A DNA stretch of 64,000 nucleotides from Streptomyces showdoensis (GTDB lineage: Bacteria > Actinomycetota > Actinomycetes > Streptomycetales > Streptomycetaceae): NCBI RefSeq assembly GCF_039535475.1, contig NZ_BAAAXG010000026.1, forward strand, positions 1,240,001 through 1,304,000, written 5' to 3'. The translations under genes and the position numbers were made by a program. Every line of letters starts with the position of its first letter. Within the stretch, counting starts at the first letter, position 1. Below are positions 55,394 through 62,888 of this stretch, in pieces. The notes under the pieces were generated by a model. That model was given only the letters and a program-made list of their open reading frames with translations. It did no database searches and was not told the origin of the DNA.

Positions 55394-55433
55394 CCCGGCG
55401 GGTGACTTGTTCACTGGTGTCCGGGCTAGGACT
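55394..55433 (-). repeat. Right inverted repeat of the HEPN-gene cassette
   Basis: 40 bp that match the left copy (53892-53931) in inverted orientation with seven mismatches. It begins 17 bp after the stop codon, so the two repeats enclose one gene and almost nothing else. Confidence 0.85.
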
Positions 55434-56127
55434 CCGGGGTCTCGATATCGGTACTACCCGCTAACGTTAGCGCCCCCGATAGCGGGCCAACTCGTCCGTG
55501 AGCAGCGCGTTAGCGGTTAGCGCCTGGGTCCACCGGCACCTCGTACCGGACGTACGGCCGGGGGTCCCGGCCGGCGGGCCGCTATCGCATGTCATCGAGG
55601 AAGAGTCCACCAACCGACCGCGCGGCGTGGGCACTTCCGTGGGCGCCGGATCGGCACCCGGGGATGATCGAGGGCTCCGGCGTCCTGCCGCTCCGTGGAG
55701 CTTCGGGAGGGCTTTTCAGAGGGGAGAGGACGGCGATGCGCATCCTCGGCCGCCCCACTCCTGAAAAGCCTCTCCCTCTCATCCTAGAGAGTTGAGAGAA
55801 AACAGCGTCCGCAGCGTCCGACGCACCTTCCGTGCGGTCTCTGACCTGCGGTTTCCGTGCGGACGCTGAACAAAATGTGTAGCGCCCGCCAGTGTCCGCA
55901 GCGTCCGTAAGAGATCCCCCCTCTAAGGGAATCACCCCAGGTCAAAGCGCTCTTAGTGCAGAGCAACCATCGGACGCTCACTCCCTCGTCACGGAACCAC
56001 CATGGGGGCCAGCCCCCGCAGGCAAGAGGAGCACCCCGGGCCCCGCGTGCTCCTCTTGTCTGTGCGGAGGTCCGCAAACTCTCCGCAATCGGCCGCACGG
56101 TGGACGGCGCGGTGCGAGGATGTGGCC
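55434..56127. other. Non-coding region with palindromes and repeats
   Basis: Contains a 14-bp palindrome CGCTAACGTTAGCG (55459-55472), with GTTAGCG again at 55509-55515 and 55516-55522. A long interrupted hairpin follows (GGCTTTTCAG at 55710-55719 with CTGAAAAGCC at 55761-55770). Several AGCGTCCGC-type motifs lie between 55804 and 55908. A 12-bp stem hairpin (56023-56034 with 56047-56058) is close to the next gene. This could be a replication or regulatory region of the element. Confidence 0.6.
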
Positions 56128-56346
56128 ATGACGCGCCCTCAAAGCTTCACCGTGTGGCTGAAGAGCCACGTTAAGGACAGGAACGCCATCGGCGATCTGG
56201 CCCGGGACGTGGCCTCCGATCCCAATTGGCCCTCAAGGAAGCAGCTTGATGGGCAACGGGAGTACTTGGAGAACCTGGGCGCGATGCCGCAGGCTGTGGA
56301 GACCCTTGAACGGGCCTGGGATCTGTACCGCGCGCAGGTGGACTGA
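56128..56346 (+). CDS. YozE SAM-like fold protein
   Basis: 72 residues. FTVWLKSHVKDRNAIGDLARDVASD followed by NWPSRKQLDGQREYLENLGA is the YozE/SAM-like helical fold seen in small bacterial proteins of unknown function. The ATG at 56128 follows GAGGA 9 nt upstream. It sits in the cargo part of the integrated element. Confidence 0.82.
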   Translation: MTRPQSFTVWLKSHVKDRNAIGDLARDVASDPNWPSRKQLDGQREYLENLGAMPQAVETLERAWDLYRAQVD

Positions 56347-56442
56347 ACGCCTCACCCATGCTCCGAAAGCCTGCTGCTGCATAAGCTAGCAGCCCCCGCG
56401 TGCCCGAAAGCCCGGAGCCCGATTTTGACACAAGGTGCGCCC

Positions 56443-57018
56443 ATGGACGCAGGATTGGCCGCTGTATGCGGCGCATTGGCGGGCGCGGTAGCAACCACCG
56501 GCGCCGCACTTTCAACGGGCTGGGCGCAGCGGGAGGCCGCTCGAATTGCCGCTCGATCCCAGCACCGAAAAGAGCGACTCCAGTCCCGACAAACCCATTA
56601 CCGAGAATTCGTGAGTACCGCATACAAAGTGCGGGACTTGGTGAGACGCTCCACCTCTCATCGCGACTCCCATAACGTCGTGACTGAGCAATTCTCTCAA
56701 GAGCTGCAGACAGCCTGGGCAGCCCTACAGGGAGCCCGCCTTGACGTTGTTCTATCGGGTCCCGATCAAGTAAGCATTGCCGCCCAGCAAATAGAAGAGC
56801 TGGCCAGCGAGGTCACGCGCGAAGCACGAGTATTCGTCGTGATGGGGATGCTTGAAACTCAGGGCATGACAATGAGCGAGAGCGACCGGAGAGACCGCCA
56901 CGATGCACTTGGCTTCGTGCAAGGTTTTGCGTCATCGATAGAAGAACAGATTCGCGACTTTGAGCGCCTTGCTCAATCCGCCCTTGAGGATGATGGAAGC
57001 GCGCGATCTAGCCGCTAA
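56443..57018 (+). CDS. Membrane-anchored coiled-coil protein of unknown function
   Basis: 191 residues: one N-terminal membrane helix (AAVCGALAGAVATTGAALST), then long polar helices with coiled-coil potential (QREAARIAARSQHRKERLQ, IAAQQIEELASEVTREAR, SSIEEQIRDFERLAQSAL). The ATG at 56443 follows AAGGTG 6 nt upstream. GC content and codon choice are lower than in the neighbouring core genes, which supports recent acquisition. The layout resembles small anti-phage or entry-exclusion proteins, but no family is recognised. Confidence 0.75.
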   Translation: MDAGLAAVCGALAGAVATTGAALSTGWAQREAARIAARSQHRKERLQSRQTHYREFVSTAYKVRDLVRRSTSHRDSHNVVTEQFSQELQTAWAALQGARLDVVLSGPDQVSIAAQQIEELASEVTREARVFVVMGMLETQGMTMSESDRRDRHDALGFVQGFASSIEEQIRDFERLAQSALEDDGSARSSR

Positions 57019-57611
57019 AGGCTGCCCCGCATCAGGGCAGCCGTGTCCCGATAGGGCCAGGCTGTGAAGGCGGGCGATATCGAACATGGCCTGGGGGACG
57101 CAACTGCCCTTGACTCTGCAGTCCCGAGAGCCCCCTCCGAGAAACACCGCGAGTGATCGAAACCGCATACGCCCCCCAGTGGGCAGAAGCCTCCCAGGAA
57201 AGAGATCCTCCGGGCGCGCGGCGTGGGCTGTGGTCTTTCTGCCCTCCGCCGCACGGGGAACGGCTTGTCGTCCACTTGTCGCTTGTCACTTGTCTTGTCG
57301 CTTGTCGCCACGCAGGTCAGAGGACCTCTCGCCGCGTTGGGTGGGCACACGGACGTCCATGCCGACAAGCGACAAGACAAGCGGCAGAGCGCCGAACGTC
57401 TGGCCGCAGACGGCGCTCATCGCAGCGCGAGCGAAGCGAGCTGCCAAGGGTCGAGCGGCCCACGGGCCGCCCCTTCTAGCCCCTCCCACAGGCAGAAGGC
57501 CGGCCGAACGCGCCGCTAGGTCTAGCAACGGGGGGCGCTAGGTCTAGCACCCCCGCTAGCAGCCAATCGGTGCCTTGACCTGCGCTCTAGCGTCTAGCAA
57601 GGAAGACGCCG
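57019..57611. other. Non-coding region with heptamer array and CTAG motifs
   Basis: Repeats of CTTGTCG (from 57263 to 57307) lead into a 19-bp perfect inverted repeat (57289-57307 with 57363-57381). Three CTAG-type motifs follow: GCTAGGTCTAGCA at 57515-57527 and 57537-57549, and CTAGCGTCTAGCA at 57587-57599. No gene is supported. It may be an origin or a control region. Confidence 0.65.
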
Positions 57612-57642
57612 GGACCCCGGTCTCAGCGCGAAACCGGGGTCC
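57612..57642 (-). terminator. Terminator of the XRE regulator gene
   Basis: GGACCCCGGT (57612-57621) pairs with ACCGGGGTCC (57633-57642) around an 11-nt loop, 20 bp beyond the stop of the leftward gene. Confidence 0.8.
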
Positions 57643-57661
57643 GAGGAAGGAGGAGTGCTTG

Positions 57662-58909
57662 CTAGTTGGGCAGAAAGCCGGGCTTCTCCTGGCCGAGCGC
57701 TCGAAGGTTCGCGAGGTACTCCTGAGCCGACGGCTCGTCGCTGTACCGGCGCTTGACCTCGGCGGCCAGCTCGCGGCTCGTCATGATGAGCGATGGGACC
57801 GACTGCCTGTCTCCCTGGAGCGCCTGTTCCCCCATGATGAGCGCCTGTTCCAGGTCACCCTCGCGGGCCGCCGTCACGCCGAGCGTCACGCGTGCCTCCG
57901 CGTTGCGCATCGGCGAGCGCTCCGTTCCATCGAAGTCCGTACCCGCACGCAGCACTTCCTCGGCAAGGTTCCGGGCAAGCCGGTCCTCGCCCACCAGGCG
58001 GTAGCAGTCCATCGAGTAGAAGTCGAACTTCGCCGGATCGACCACGAAGTGGTTGTCCAGGTTCTCCGGATGCGGCATCCCTTCGAGCAGCCGCCGGCCT
58101 TTGTCCAGCGCGACCTCGACCTGACGCCGGTCCCCGAGCCGCGCCCAAGCCTTCGCCTCCTGGCCGGCGAGCTGTACCGCCACGCCGTGGTGGGAGGCGA
58201 CCTCCGCCCCGGCCTGAGCCGCGGCAATCACTCCCCGGTAATCGCCGGTTGTGAGAGCGAACCAGGCCCGCATCTCGTGAGCCCATCCGGCCACTTCCGC
58301 GTGATCCGCCTCTGTCGCGATCGAGAGCGCTGCGCGTCGCGTCGACTCGGCCGCGTGACGGTCACCAGAGTCGTACTCCACGCAGCCAACGAGGAGAGCC
58401 AGCCACCCCGAAAGGGCGAGCACTTCCCGATGCTGGGCGAGCGTGAGGCTCTTGGAGTGCAGCTCAACAACCCGGCGCAACCACTGACGGCCCTCGATGA
58501 GGAGCTGTTCGCTCGGCATGAACGGGTACTCGGAGCACAGGCGGTCCGTCGTGATCCGCAGTGCGTCGAGCGTCGCATTGTCGACGTCGGACCGATTGAG
58601 TCGGCTCACGATCTCCAGCGTCTCCATGCCGCTCGCGGCCAGGATCTCCCTGTTGCCGTCACGGCGGGAGGGCGCCGGGAAGAGCGCGTTCGTCACCGTG
58701 CCGAAGACGGCCGCGATGACCGGACGGTAGAAGTCGTTGGGGAGAGCGCCGGACTCCCAGCGCTTCCACTGCCGGATCATGCTGTCGTCGGACGGGAGCT
58801 CCGAGGGTGCGTGAGCCCGAAGGGCCCGAACGGCATCCCGTTGTGACCAGTCGCGCGCCGCTCGCTCCGCAGCCATCCGCCGTGCCCATGCGGGCCTGTC
58901 GTCGCCCAT
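57662..58909 (-). CDS. XRE-family regulator with TPR-like domain
   Basis: 415 residues. An HTH near the N-terminus (DWSQRDAVRALRAHAPSELPSDDSMIRQWKRWESG) is followed by helical repeats resembling TPRs (REVLALSGWLALLVGCVEYDSG, AEVAGWAHEMRAWFALTTGDYRGVIAAAQAG, GQEAKAWARLGDRRQVEVALDKG). This architecture is common in Streptomyces peptide-responsive or element-borne regulators. It is divergent in sense from the right-hand operon. The upstream gap carries phased GGGACA repeats. Confidence 0.87.
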   Translation of the reverse strand: MGDDRPAWARRMAAERAARDWSQRDAVRALRAHAPSELPSDDSMIRQWKRWESGALPNDFYRPVIAAVFGTVTNALFPAPSRRDGNREILAASGMETLEIVSRLNRSDVDNATLDALRITTDRLCSEYPFMPSEQLLIEGRQWLRRVVELHSKSLTLAQHREVLALSGWLALLVGCVEYDSGDRHAAESTRRAALSIATEADHAEVAGWAHEMRAWFALTTGDYRGVIAAAQAGAEVASHHGVAVQLAGQEAKAWARLGDRRQVEVALDKGRRLLEGMPHPENLDNHFVVDPAKFDFYSMDCYRLVGEDRLARNLAEEVLRAGTDFDGTERSPMRNAEARVTLGVTAAREGDLEQALIMGEQALQGDRQSVPSLIMTSRELAAEVKRRYSDEPSAQEYLANLRALGQEKPGFLPN

Positions 58910-58957
58910 GTGCCCTCTCTTCCGAGTGCCTACCGCGAGTCTGGCCGATCGCCCGGG

Positions 58958-58999
58958 GGGACACGCAAGGGACAGCCAGGGGACACCGGTGCTGTCCCC
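58958..58999. promoter_or_regulatory. Phased GGGACA repeats upstream of the XRE gene
   Basis: GGGACA begins at 58958, 58969 and 58980, exactly 11 bp apart, and an inverted TGTCCC follows at 58994-58999. The last two form GGGGACA-N7-TGTCCCC (58979-58999). One-turn spacing suggests cooperative binding of a dimeric repressor, possibly the XRE protein itself. Confidence 0.6.
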
Positions 59000-59068
59000 T
59001 CACCTGCCGCGATGCCCCCCATGTGTCACTTACTGCACACGCTCCGTTTGCCGCATGGTGGATACAGA

Positions 59069-59398
59069 TCAAGCACGGCCCGACTCGGAGCGCCCTTCCA
59101 GCGCTGCGACCCGTTCAGTCAACGCCTGGATCTGGGAGCGGATTTCCTTGAGCTCGTCGTTCTTATCGCCCGCCTCGCCACCGCTCACGAAGTTGCCCAT
59201 GTTTCCCGCCGAGACAATCGCTCCCTCGGCGCGCAGGATCGCGAGTCCGTTCTGGATGGTCTGGCCGGCAAAGCCGAACCGGTCCATCAATTCGCGCTGC
59301 GTGGGCAGCCGCTCGCCGGGCTGCATCTTCTTGACGTCCTCACGGAGCGCATCAGCGACCTGGACGGCCTTCGGCTTGGGGATCCCAGTCACAGTCAT
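59069..59398 (-). CDS. Short GntR-type regulator
   Basis: 109 residues: a GntR winged helix (AVQVADALREDVKKMQPGERLPTQRELMDRFGFAGQTIQNGLAILRAEGAI) with no effector domain, then a short coiled coil (DELKEIRSQIQALTERVAALEG). Small GntR proteins of this kind (KorSA-like) repress transfer and replication genes in Streptomyces elements. The start at 59398 faces a 26-bp palindrome, so autorepression together with repression of the right operon is likely. Confidence 0.85.
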   Translation of the reverse strand: MTVTGIPKPKAVQVADALREDVKKMQPGERLPTQRELMDRFGFAGQTIQNGLAILRAEGAIVSAGNMGNFVSGGEAGDKNDELKEIRSQIQALTERVAALEGRSESGRA

Positions 59399-59454
59399 GC
59401 CCTGAGAGTACCCACTAGAGCGAACTAGTGCACGCTATCGCACACCGCTTGACG

Positions 59455-59480
59455 ACTAGCGTGCACTAGTGCACGCTAGT
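59455..59480. promoter_or_regulatory. 26-bp perfect palindrome, candidate operator
   Basis: The palindrome is centred on ACTAGT (59465-59470) and flanked by GTGC/GCAC and CTAG. A second, partial copy ACTAGTGCACGCTA is at 59424-59437. A TTGACG -35 hexamer (59449-59454) abuts it, so bound repressor would block the rightward promoter. It lies between the GntR gene and the replication operon. Confidence 0.8.
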
Positions 59481-59609
59481 TAGTAGATGGCGCCGGGGAA
59501 ACGCGGCGGAATCAGAGGAAAAGCCCTGGTCAAAGACCTAGGGCAAGCAGGGAGCGGCGCTCGCGGCCAAGCAAAGTCACCGCTCCCCGACCCACGAAGG
59601 GGTACAACT

Positions 59610-59996
59610 ATGATGCCTGGATCCCTCGCTCTTCGTTCGGTCAGTCGCCCGGTCGGCAGTCACGTCGACACGTTCGGCGACGCGGACCCGAACGAGCCGG
59701 TACGGATCAGCGTCCCCATCACGGCGCACGTGTCGTTCGCGGAGCTGCTGACGCTGCTCGTGACCACTCCGGGCGTGTGCCTGACGTACGCGGACCTGGT
59801 CAGGGACGACGTGGTGCGTGACTCGGTGCGGTTCGCGCTCATCTCCACGGACCTCCTGTCTCTGGACCAGCGGTCCGAGCACGTCATGGCCGTCTACCAG
59901 GGCAAGGTGCCCGGAAGCCGCGCCCTGTCGTTCGAGTACCTGCAGTCCCTCGGCTCCGCGATCACCCGCGCGTTCGGGCTGGAGGCGGCGCTGTGA
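59610..59996 (+). CDS. Small protein, first gene of the element operon
   Basis: 128 residues, no membrane segment. It contains VRISVPITAHVSFAELLTLLVTTPGVCLTYADLVRDD and SRALSFEYLQSLGSAITRAFG. The ATG at 59610 follows GAAGGGG 7 nt upstream; the ATG at 59613 is also possible. It overlaps the next gene by GTGA. It is not recognised, but such small proteins are frequent in actinobacterial integrative elements. Confidence 0.8.
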   Translation: MMPGSLALRSVSRPVGSHVDTFGDADPNEPVRISVPITAHVSFAELLTLLVTTPGVCLTYADLVRDDVVRDSVRFALISTDLLSLDQRSEHVMAVYQGKVPGSRALSFEYLQSLGSAITRAFGLEAAL

Positions 59997-60442
59997 CGAT
60001 CGCACCCGAAACCCCGCTGAACCTGACCACGTCGGCGCCTGAGCGGAACATGCGACTCGCGGAGGCCGTGGTGGAGGCCGGACTGACCTACGCCGAACTC
60101 GCCGAACGGCTCCAGGTGGACCCGAAGACGGTGGAGCGCTGGGTGAACGAGCCCGGCCGGCGCCCGTACGCCCGTCACGCCCACGCGGTCGCCCGGATCC
60201 TGGGTACGACCGTGTGGGAGCTGTGGCCCGCCCGCCAGCCGCAGGAGACGGCCCCGCAGACGCCCACCGTGGTGCCCGTGCCGCCCGTGCTGCTGGCCGC
60301 CGCGCGGGACGCGCTGAGCCGGGTCGACAACCTCGACCTGGGCAGTGCCAGCCCGACCGCGATGGCCATGCACCTGGGCTCGCTCTCGTCCGCACTGCGG
60401 ACCGTGCTCGACCTGGTCGACGTCTCCGGGGTGTCCGCGTGA
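59993..60442 (+). CDS. Helix-turn-helix protein, XRE-like
   Basis: 149 residues. An HTH near the N-terminus (AEAVVEAGLTYAELAERLQVDPKTVERWVNEPGR) is followed by an Ala/Pro-rich linker and a helical C-terminal part (VLLAAARDALSRVDNLDLG). Probably a regulator or a replication accessory factor. It is joined to its neighbours by GTGA overlaps on both sides. Confidence 0.83.
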   Translation: MTIAPETPLNLTTSAPERNMRLAEAVVEAGLTYAELAERLQVDPKTVERWVNEPGRRPYARHAHAVARILGTTVWELWPARQPQETAPQTPTVVPVPPVLLAAARDALSRVDNLDLGSASPTAMAMHLGSLSSALRTVLDLVDVSGVSA

Positions 60443-61017
60443 GCCTGCACGCCCGACCACAGCTCAACTCCGCCCGCCGTCGCAGCCGCAAGGCACAGAT
60501 CGCGGCCCGCGACGGCTGGCGGTGCGCCTACTGCCGGCACCGCTTCCGCGACCTGCGGGAGGCGACGATGGACCACGTCGTGCCCATCTCGCTCTACCGC
60601 ACGTGGTCGGTCAGCGCGCTGGTGCTCGCCTGCCTGCCGTGCAACCGGGCCAAGGCCGACCGACTGTTCCTGTCGCTCGCACTCCTGCTGGTCTGGTCGG
60701 CCGACCCGACGTTCACGGGTGTTCAGCCGACGAACGGCCCGACCGGTCGGGCGTTCACGGCCGACGGGTCGGCGTTCACGGGGCCCGATCGGTCGGCCGA
60801 CTCCGACCCGATCCGACTCCGACCCGAGGAGGTCGACTGGTTGATGCTCGCGCGGCTCGTTCACGCCCGTTCGACCACCGCACGGTCTACCCCTGACCAG
60901 ACAAAACACCAGAAGTCGGAACAGCGTGGGGTACGGGTCGGTCGACTCGACTCCCACCGCCGTACGGCCCGGATGAACACCTGTGAACGGTCGACCGATC
61001 GAGGGGTGAGCGCGTGA
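60439..61017 (+). CDS. HNH endonuclease
   Basis: 192 residues. The HNH core has CAYCRHRFRD (zinc pair), DHVVP with the catalytic His, and ACLPCNRAKADR. It is a small stand-alone HNH nuclease that may cut near the origin or during packaging. Its C-terminal third is encoded over a cluster of CGGTCGACCG-type motifs (60735-61120), so part of the coding sequence may double as a DNA site. The GTG at 60439 overlaps the preceding stop. Confidence 0.9.
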   Translation: MSLHARPQLNSARRRSRKAQIAARDGWRCAYCRHRFRDLREATMDHVVPISLYRTWSVSALVLACLPCNRAKADRLFLSLALLLVWSADPTFTGVQPTNGPTGRAFTADGSAFTGPDRSADSDPIRLRPEEVDWLMLARLVHARSTTARSTPDQTKHQKSEQRGVRVGRLDSHRRTARMNTCERSTDRGVSA

Positions 61018-61120
61018 ACAGCAGCGTCCAGCACATGAACGGCCAGACCCGACCGATCGATCCCAACCAGCCGGCCGACCCAGCCCCGGTGAACACCAGG
61101 CGGTCGACCGTGAACAAGCG
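60735..61120. other. Cluster of CCGACCGGTCGG/CGGTCGACCG-type palindromes
   Basis: Short palindromic motifs built from GGTCG and CGACC recur at about 60739, 60785, 60828, 60935, 60988, 61050 and 61105, across the end of the HNH gene and the start of the ATPase gene. The density is higher than in nearby coding DNA. It may be an internal origin or protein-binding region. Confidence 0.5.
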
Positions 61121-62648
61121 CCCGGCTGCCGACGACGGCGGCAAGAAGCCCTCGGCGGCCGTGCGGCTCGTCCAGCTCGCGCGGGAGCGGTACCGTTTCG
61201 TGATGTCGGCCGACGGCCGCCCGTACGCGGTCGCGATCGACGGCCCGAACGTCGTCCTGCCGTTCAAGGGACGTGCCGGGCTGCGGCAGCGACTTGCCCG
61301 GCTGTACGCGGAGACGTACGAGAGTGACGTGGCCTCCCAGTCCGCGCTCGCGGACGCCATGACGGTCCTGGAGGGCATCGCAGAGGACGACGACCCGGTG
61401 CCGGTGCACCTGCGGGTCGGTCAGGACGACCTCGGCACGATCGTGGTCGATCTGGGCACCGCCGACGGCCGCGCGGTGACTGTGTCGGCCGGCGGCTGGC
61501 ACATCGTTGACCGCTCGCCCATCCTGTTCCGCCGCTCCGGAGCCATGGCACCCATGCCCGCACCGGCGCTTCTGGGAGACGGACTGAACATGCTCCACAG
61601 CCTGTTCAACATGAATGAGTCCGCCTTCCGGCAGCTCGTGGCCTGGCTGATCGCCGCGTGGATCCCGAACATCCCGCACCCGGTCATCACCTTCAAGGGC
61701 GAGCAGGGCACAGGGAAGTCGAAGACCGCGCAGATGGTCGTCAACCTGGTCGACCCCTCGCCCGCGGCGAAGCGCTCCGCTCCTCGCGACCTCAAGGCGT
61801 GGTCCATTCAGGCGTTCAACTCCTGGGCCCTGTGCCTGGACAACGTCTCCGCCATCCCTGGCTGGCTGTCGGACACTCTGTGCAAGGCCGTCACGGGCGA
61901 CGGGTTCGTGGACCGGCAGCTCTACAGCGACGACGATGTCGTGGTGGTCTCCTTCCGCCGCGTGCTGTCCATGACCACGATCGACGCGGGAGCCTTCGCC
62001 GGGGACCTGGCCGAGCGGCTGCTGATGCTCGAACTCCAGCTCATCGATCCCTCGCGGCGCCGGAGCGAGGAGGAGCTGGACACCGCGTTCGAGACGGTGC
62101 GGCCAGCCGTCCTGGGCTCACTGTTTGATCTGCTGGCCACGGTTCTGGCGGTACTACCCCACGTGAAACTGGACTCGCTACCGCGCATGGCCGACTTCGC
62201 CCGGGTGCTCGCGGCCGTCGACCAGGTCATGGAGTGGAACACCCTGGACGACTACTTGGCCGCCTCCGCGACCGTCGCCGGAGACGCACTGGAGGGCGAC
62301 CCGTTCGGCTCCGCCGTCGTCGCCCTGGTCGAGCAGTGCGGCACCTGGACCGGCACCGCCGCCCAACTCCTGGAGCACGTCCAGGCCCCGGGCGGCATCC
62401 GGCCGCCCACCTGGCCCAAGGACGCGACCCGCGCCGGCGGGAAGATCCGGCGCCTCGCCCCGCTCCTGCGGACCGTCGGGATCACCGTGGACGACACGCA
62501 ACGCAGCCCGGACCGGCACCGCCACAAGCTCCTCGTGCTGACCCGGACCGACCTCCCCGGGGAGACAGCGTCCGCACCCCCGACCGGCTCCCTGTGGCCC
62601 GACGTACCCCCGATCGGACAGGGCCACAGGCCCTCTGACCAGTACTGA
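61014..62648 (+). CDS. P-loop ATPase, replication protein of the integrative element
   Basis: 544 residues. Walker A is GEQGTGKS (229-236), Walker B lies in ALCLDNVS (about 272-279), and downstream SFRRVLSMTTIDAGAF resembles a sensor segment. The N-terminal half has a primase-like or regulatory region and the C-terminal part is helical. It resembles the phage/plasmid D5-like replicative ATPases found with HNH proteins in actinobacterial elements. The GTG at 61014 overlaps the HNH stop, completing the coupled chain. Confidence 0.85.
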   Translation: MNSSVQHMNGQTRPIDPNQPADPAPVNTRRSTVNKRPAADDGGKKPSAAVRLVQLARERYRFVMSADGRPYAVAIDGPNVVLPFKGRAGLRQRLARLYAETYESDVASQSALADAMTVLEGIAEDDDPVPVHLRVGQDDLGTIVVDLGTADGRAVTVSAGGWHIVDRSPILFRRSGAMAPMPAPALLGDGLNMLHSLFNMNESAFRQLVAWLIAAWIPNIPHPVITFKGEQGTGKSKTAQMVVNLVDPSPAAKRSAPRDLKAWSIQAFNSWALCLDNVSAIPGWLSDTLCKAVTGDGFVDRQLYSDDDVVVVSFRRVLSMTTIDAGAFAGDLAERLLMLELQLIDPSRRRSEEELDTAFETVRPAVLGSLFDLLATVLAVLPHVKLDSLPRMADFARVLAAVDQVMEWNTLDDYLAASATVAGDALEGDPFGSAVVALVEQCGTWTGTAAQLLEHVQAPGGIRPPTWPKDATRAGGKIRRLAPLLRTVGITVDDTQRSPDRHRHKLLVLTRTDLPGETASAPPTGSLWPDVPPIGQGHRPSDQY

Positions 62649-62696
62649 CGATGTCGGACCGGGCCGCGCACCAGCGGCCCGGACACGGCCGGAGCT

Positions 62697-62807
62697 GCGG
62701 ACGCTACAGCCGTCCAATGCCCGCAGCGTCCGCACCAGAGTCCGCAACCCTCACCCATCCGACCTGCGAAGACTGATCGGTGCGGACGCTGGGACGCTGC
62801 GGACGCT
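62697..62807. repeat. GCGGACGCT iterons between the ATPase and xis genes
   Basis: Copies at 62697-62705, 62725-62733 (inverted), 62782-62790 and 62799-62807. The same motif, mostly inverted, occurs at 55804-55908, on the other side of the element's genes. Candidate origin or regulator sites. Confidence 0.65.
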
Positions 62808-62888
62808 GAAATGCAGCAATTCTCCAGGACGGCCACCGGCACCACTCCCACCTCGCCCCGCGACGGACACGAGGAGTCACCCAACCCC

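Noticed and set aside
57086..57541. Plus-strand frames of 98-151 residues
   Set aside because: They cover the heptamer array and inverted repeat, have no ribosome-binding site and are repetitive.
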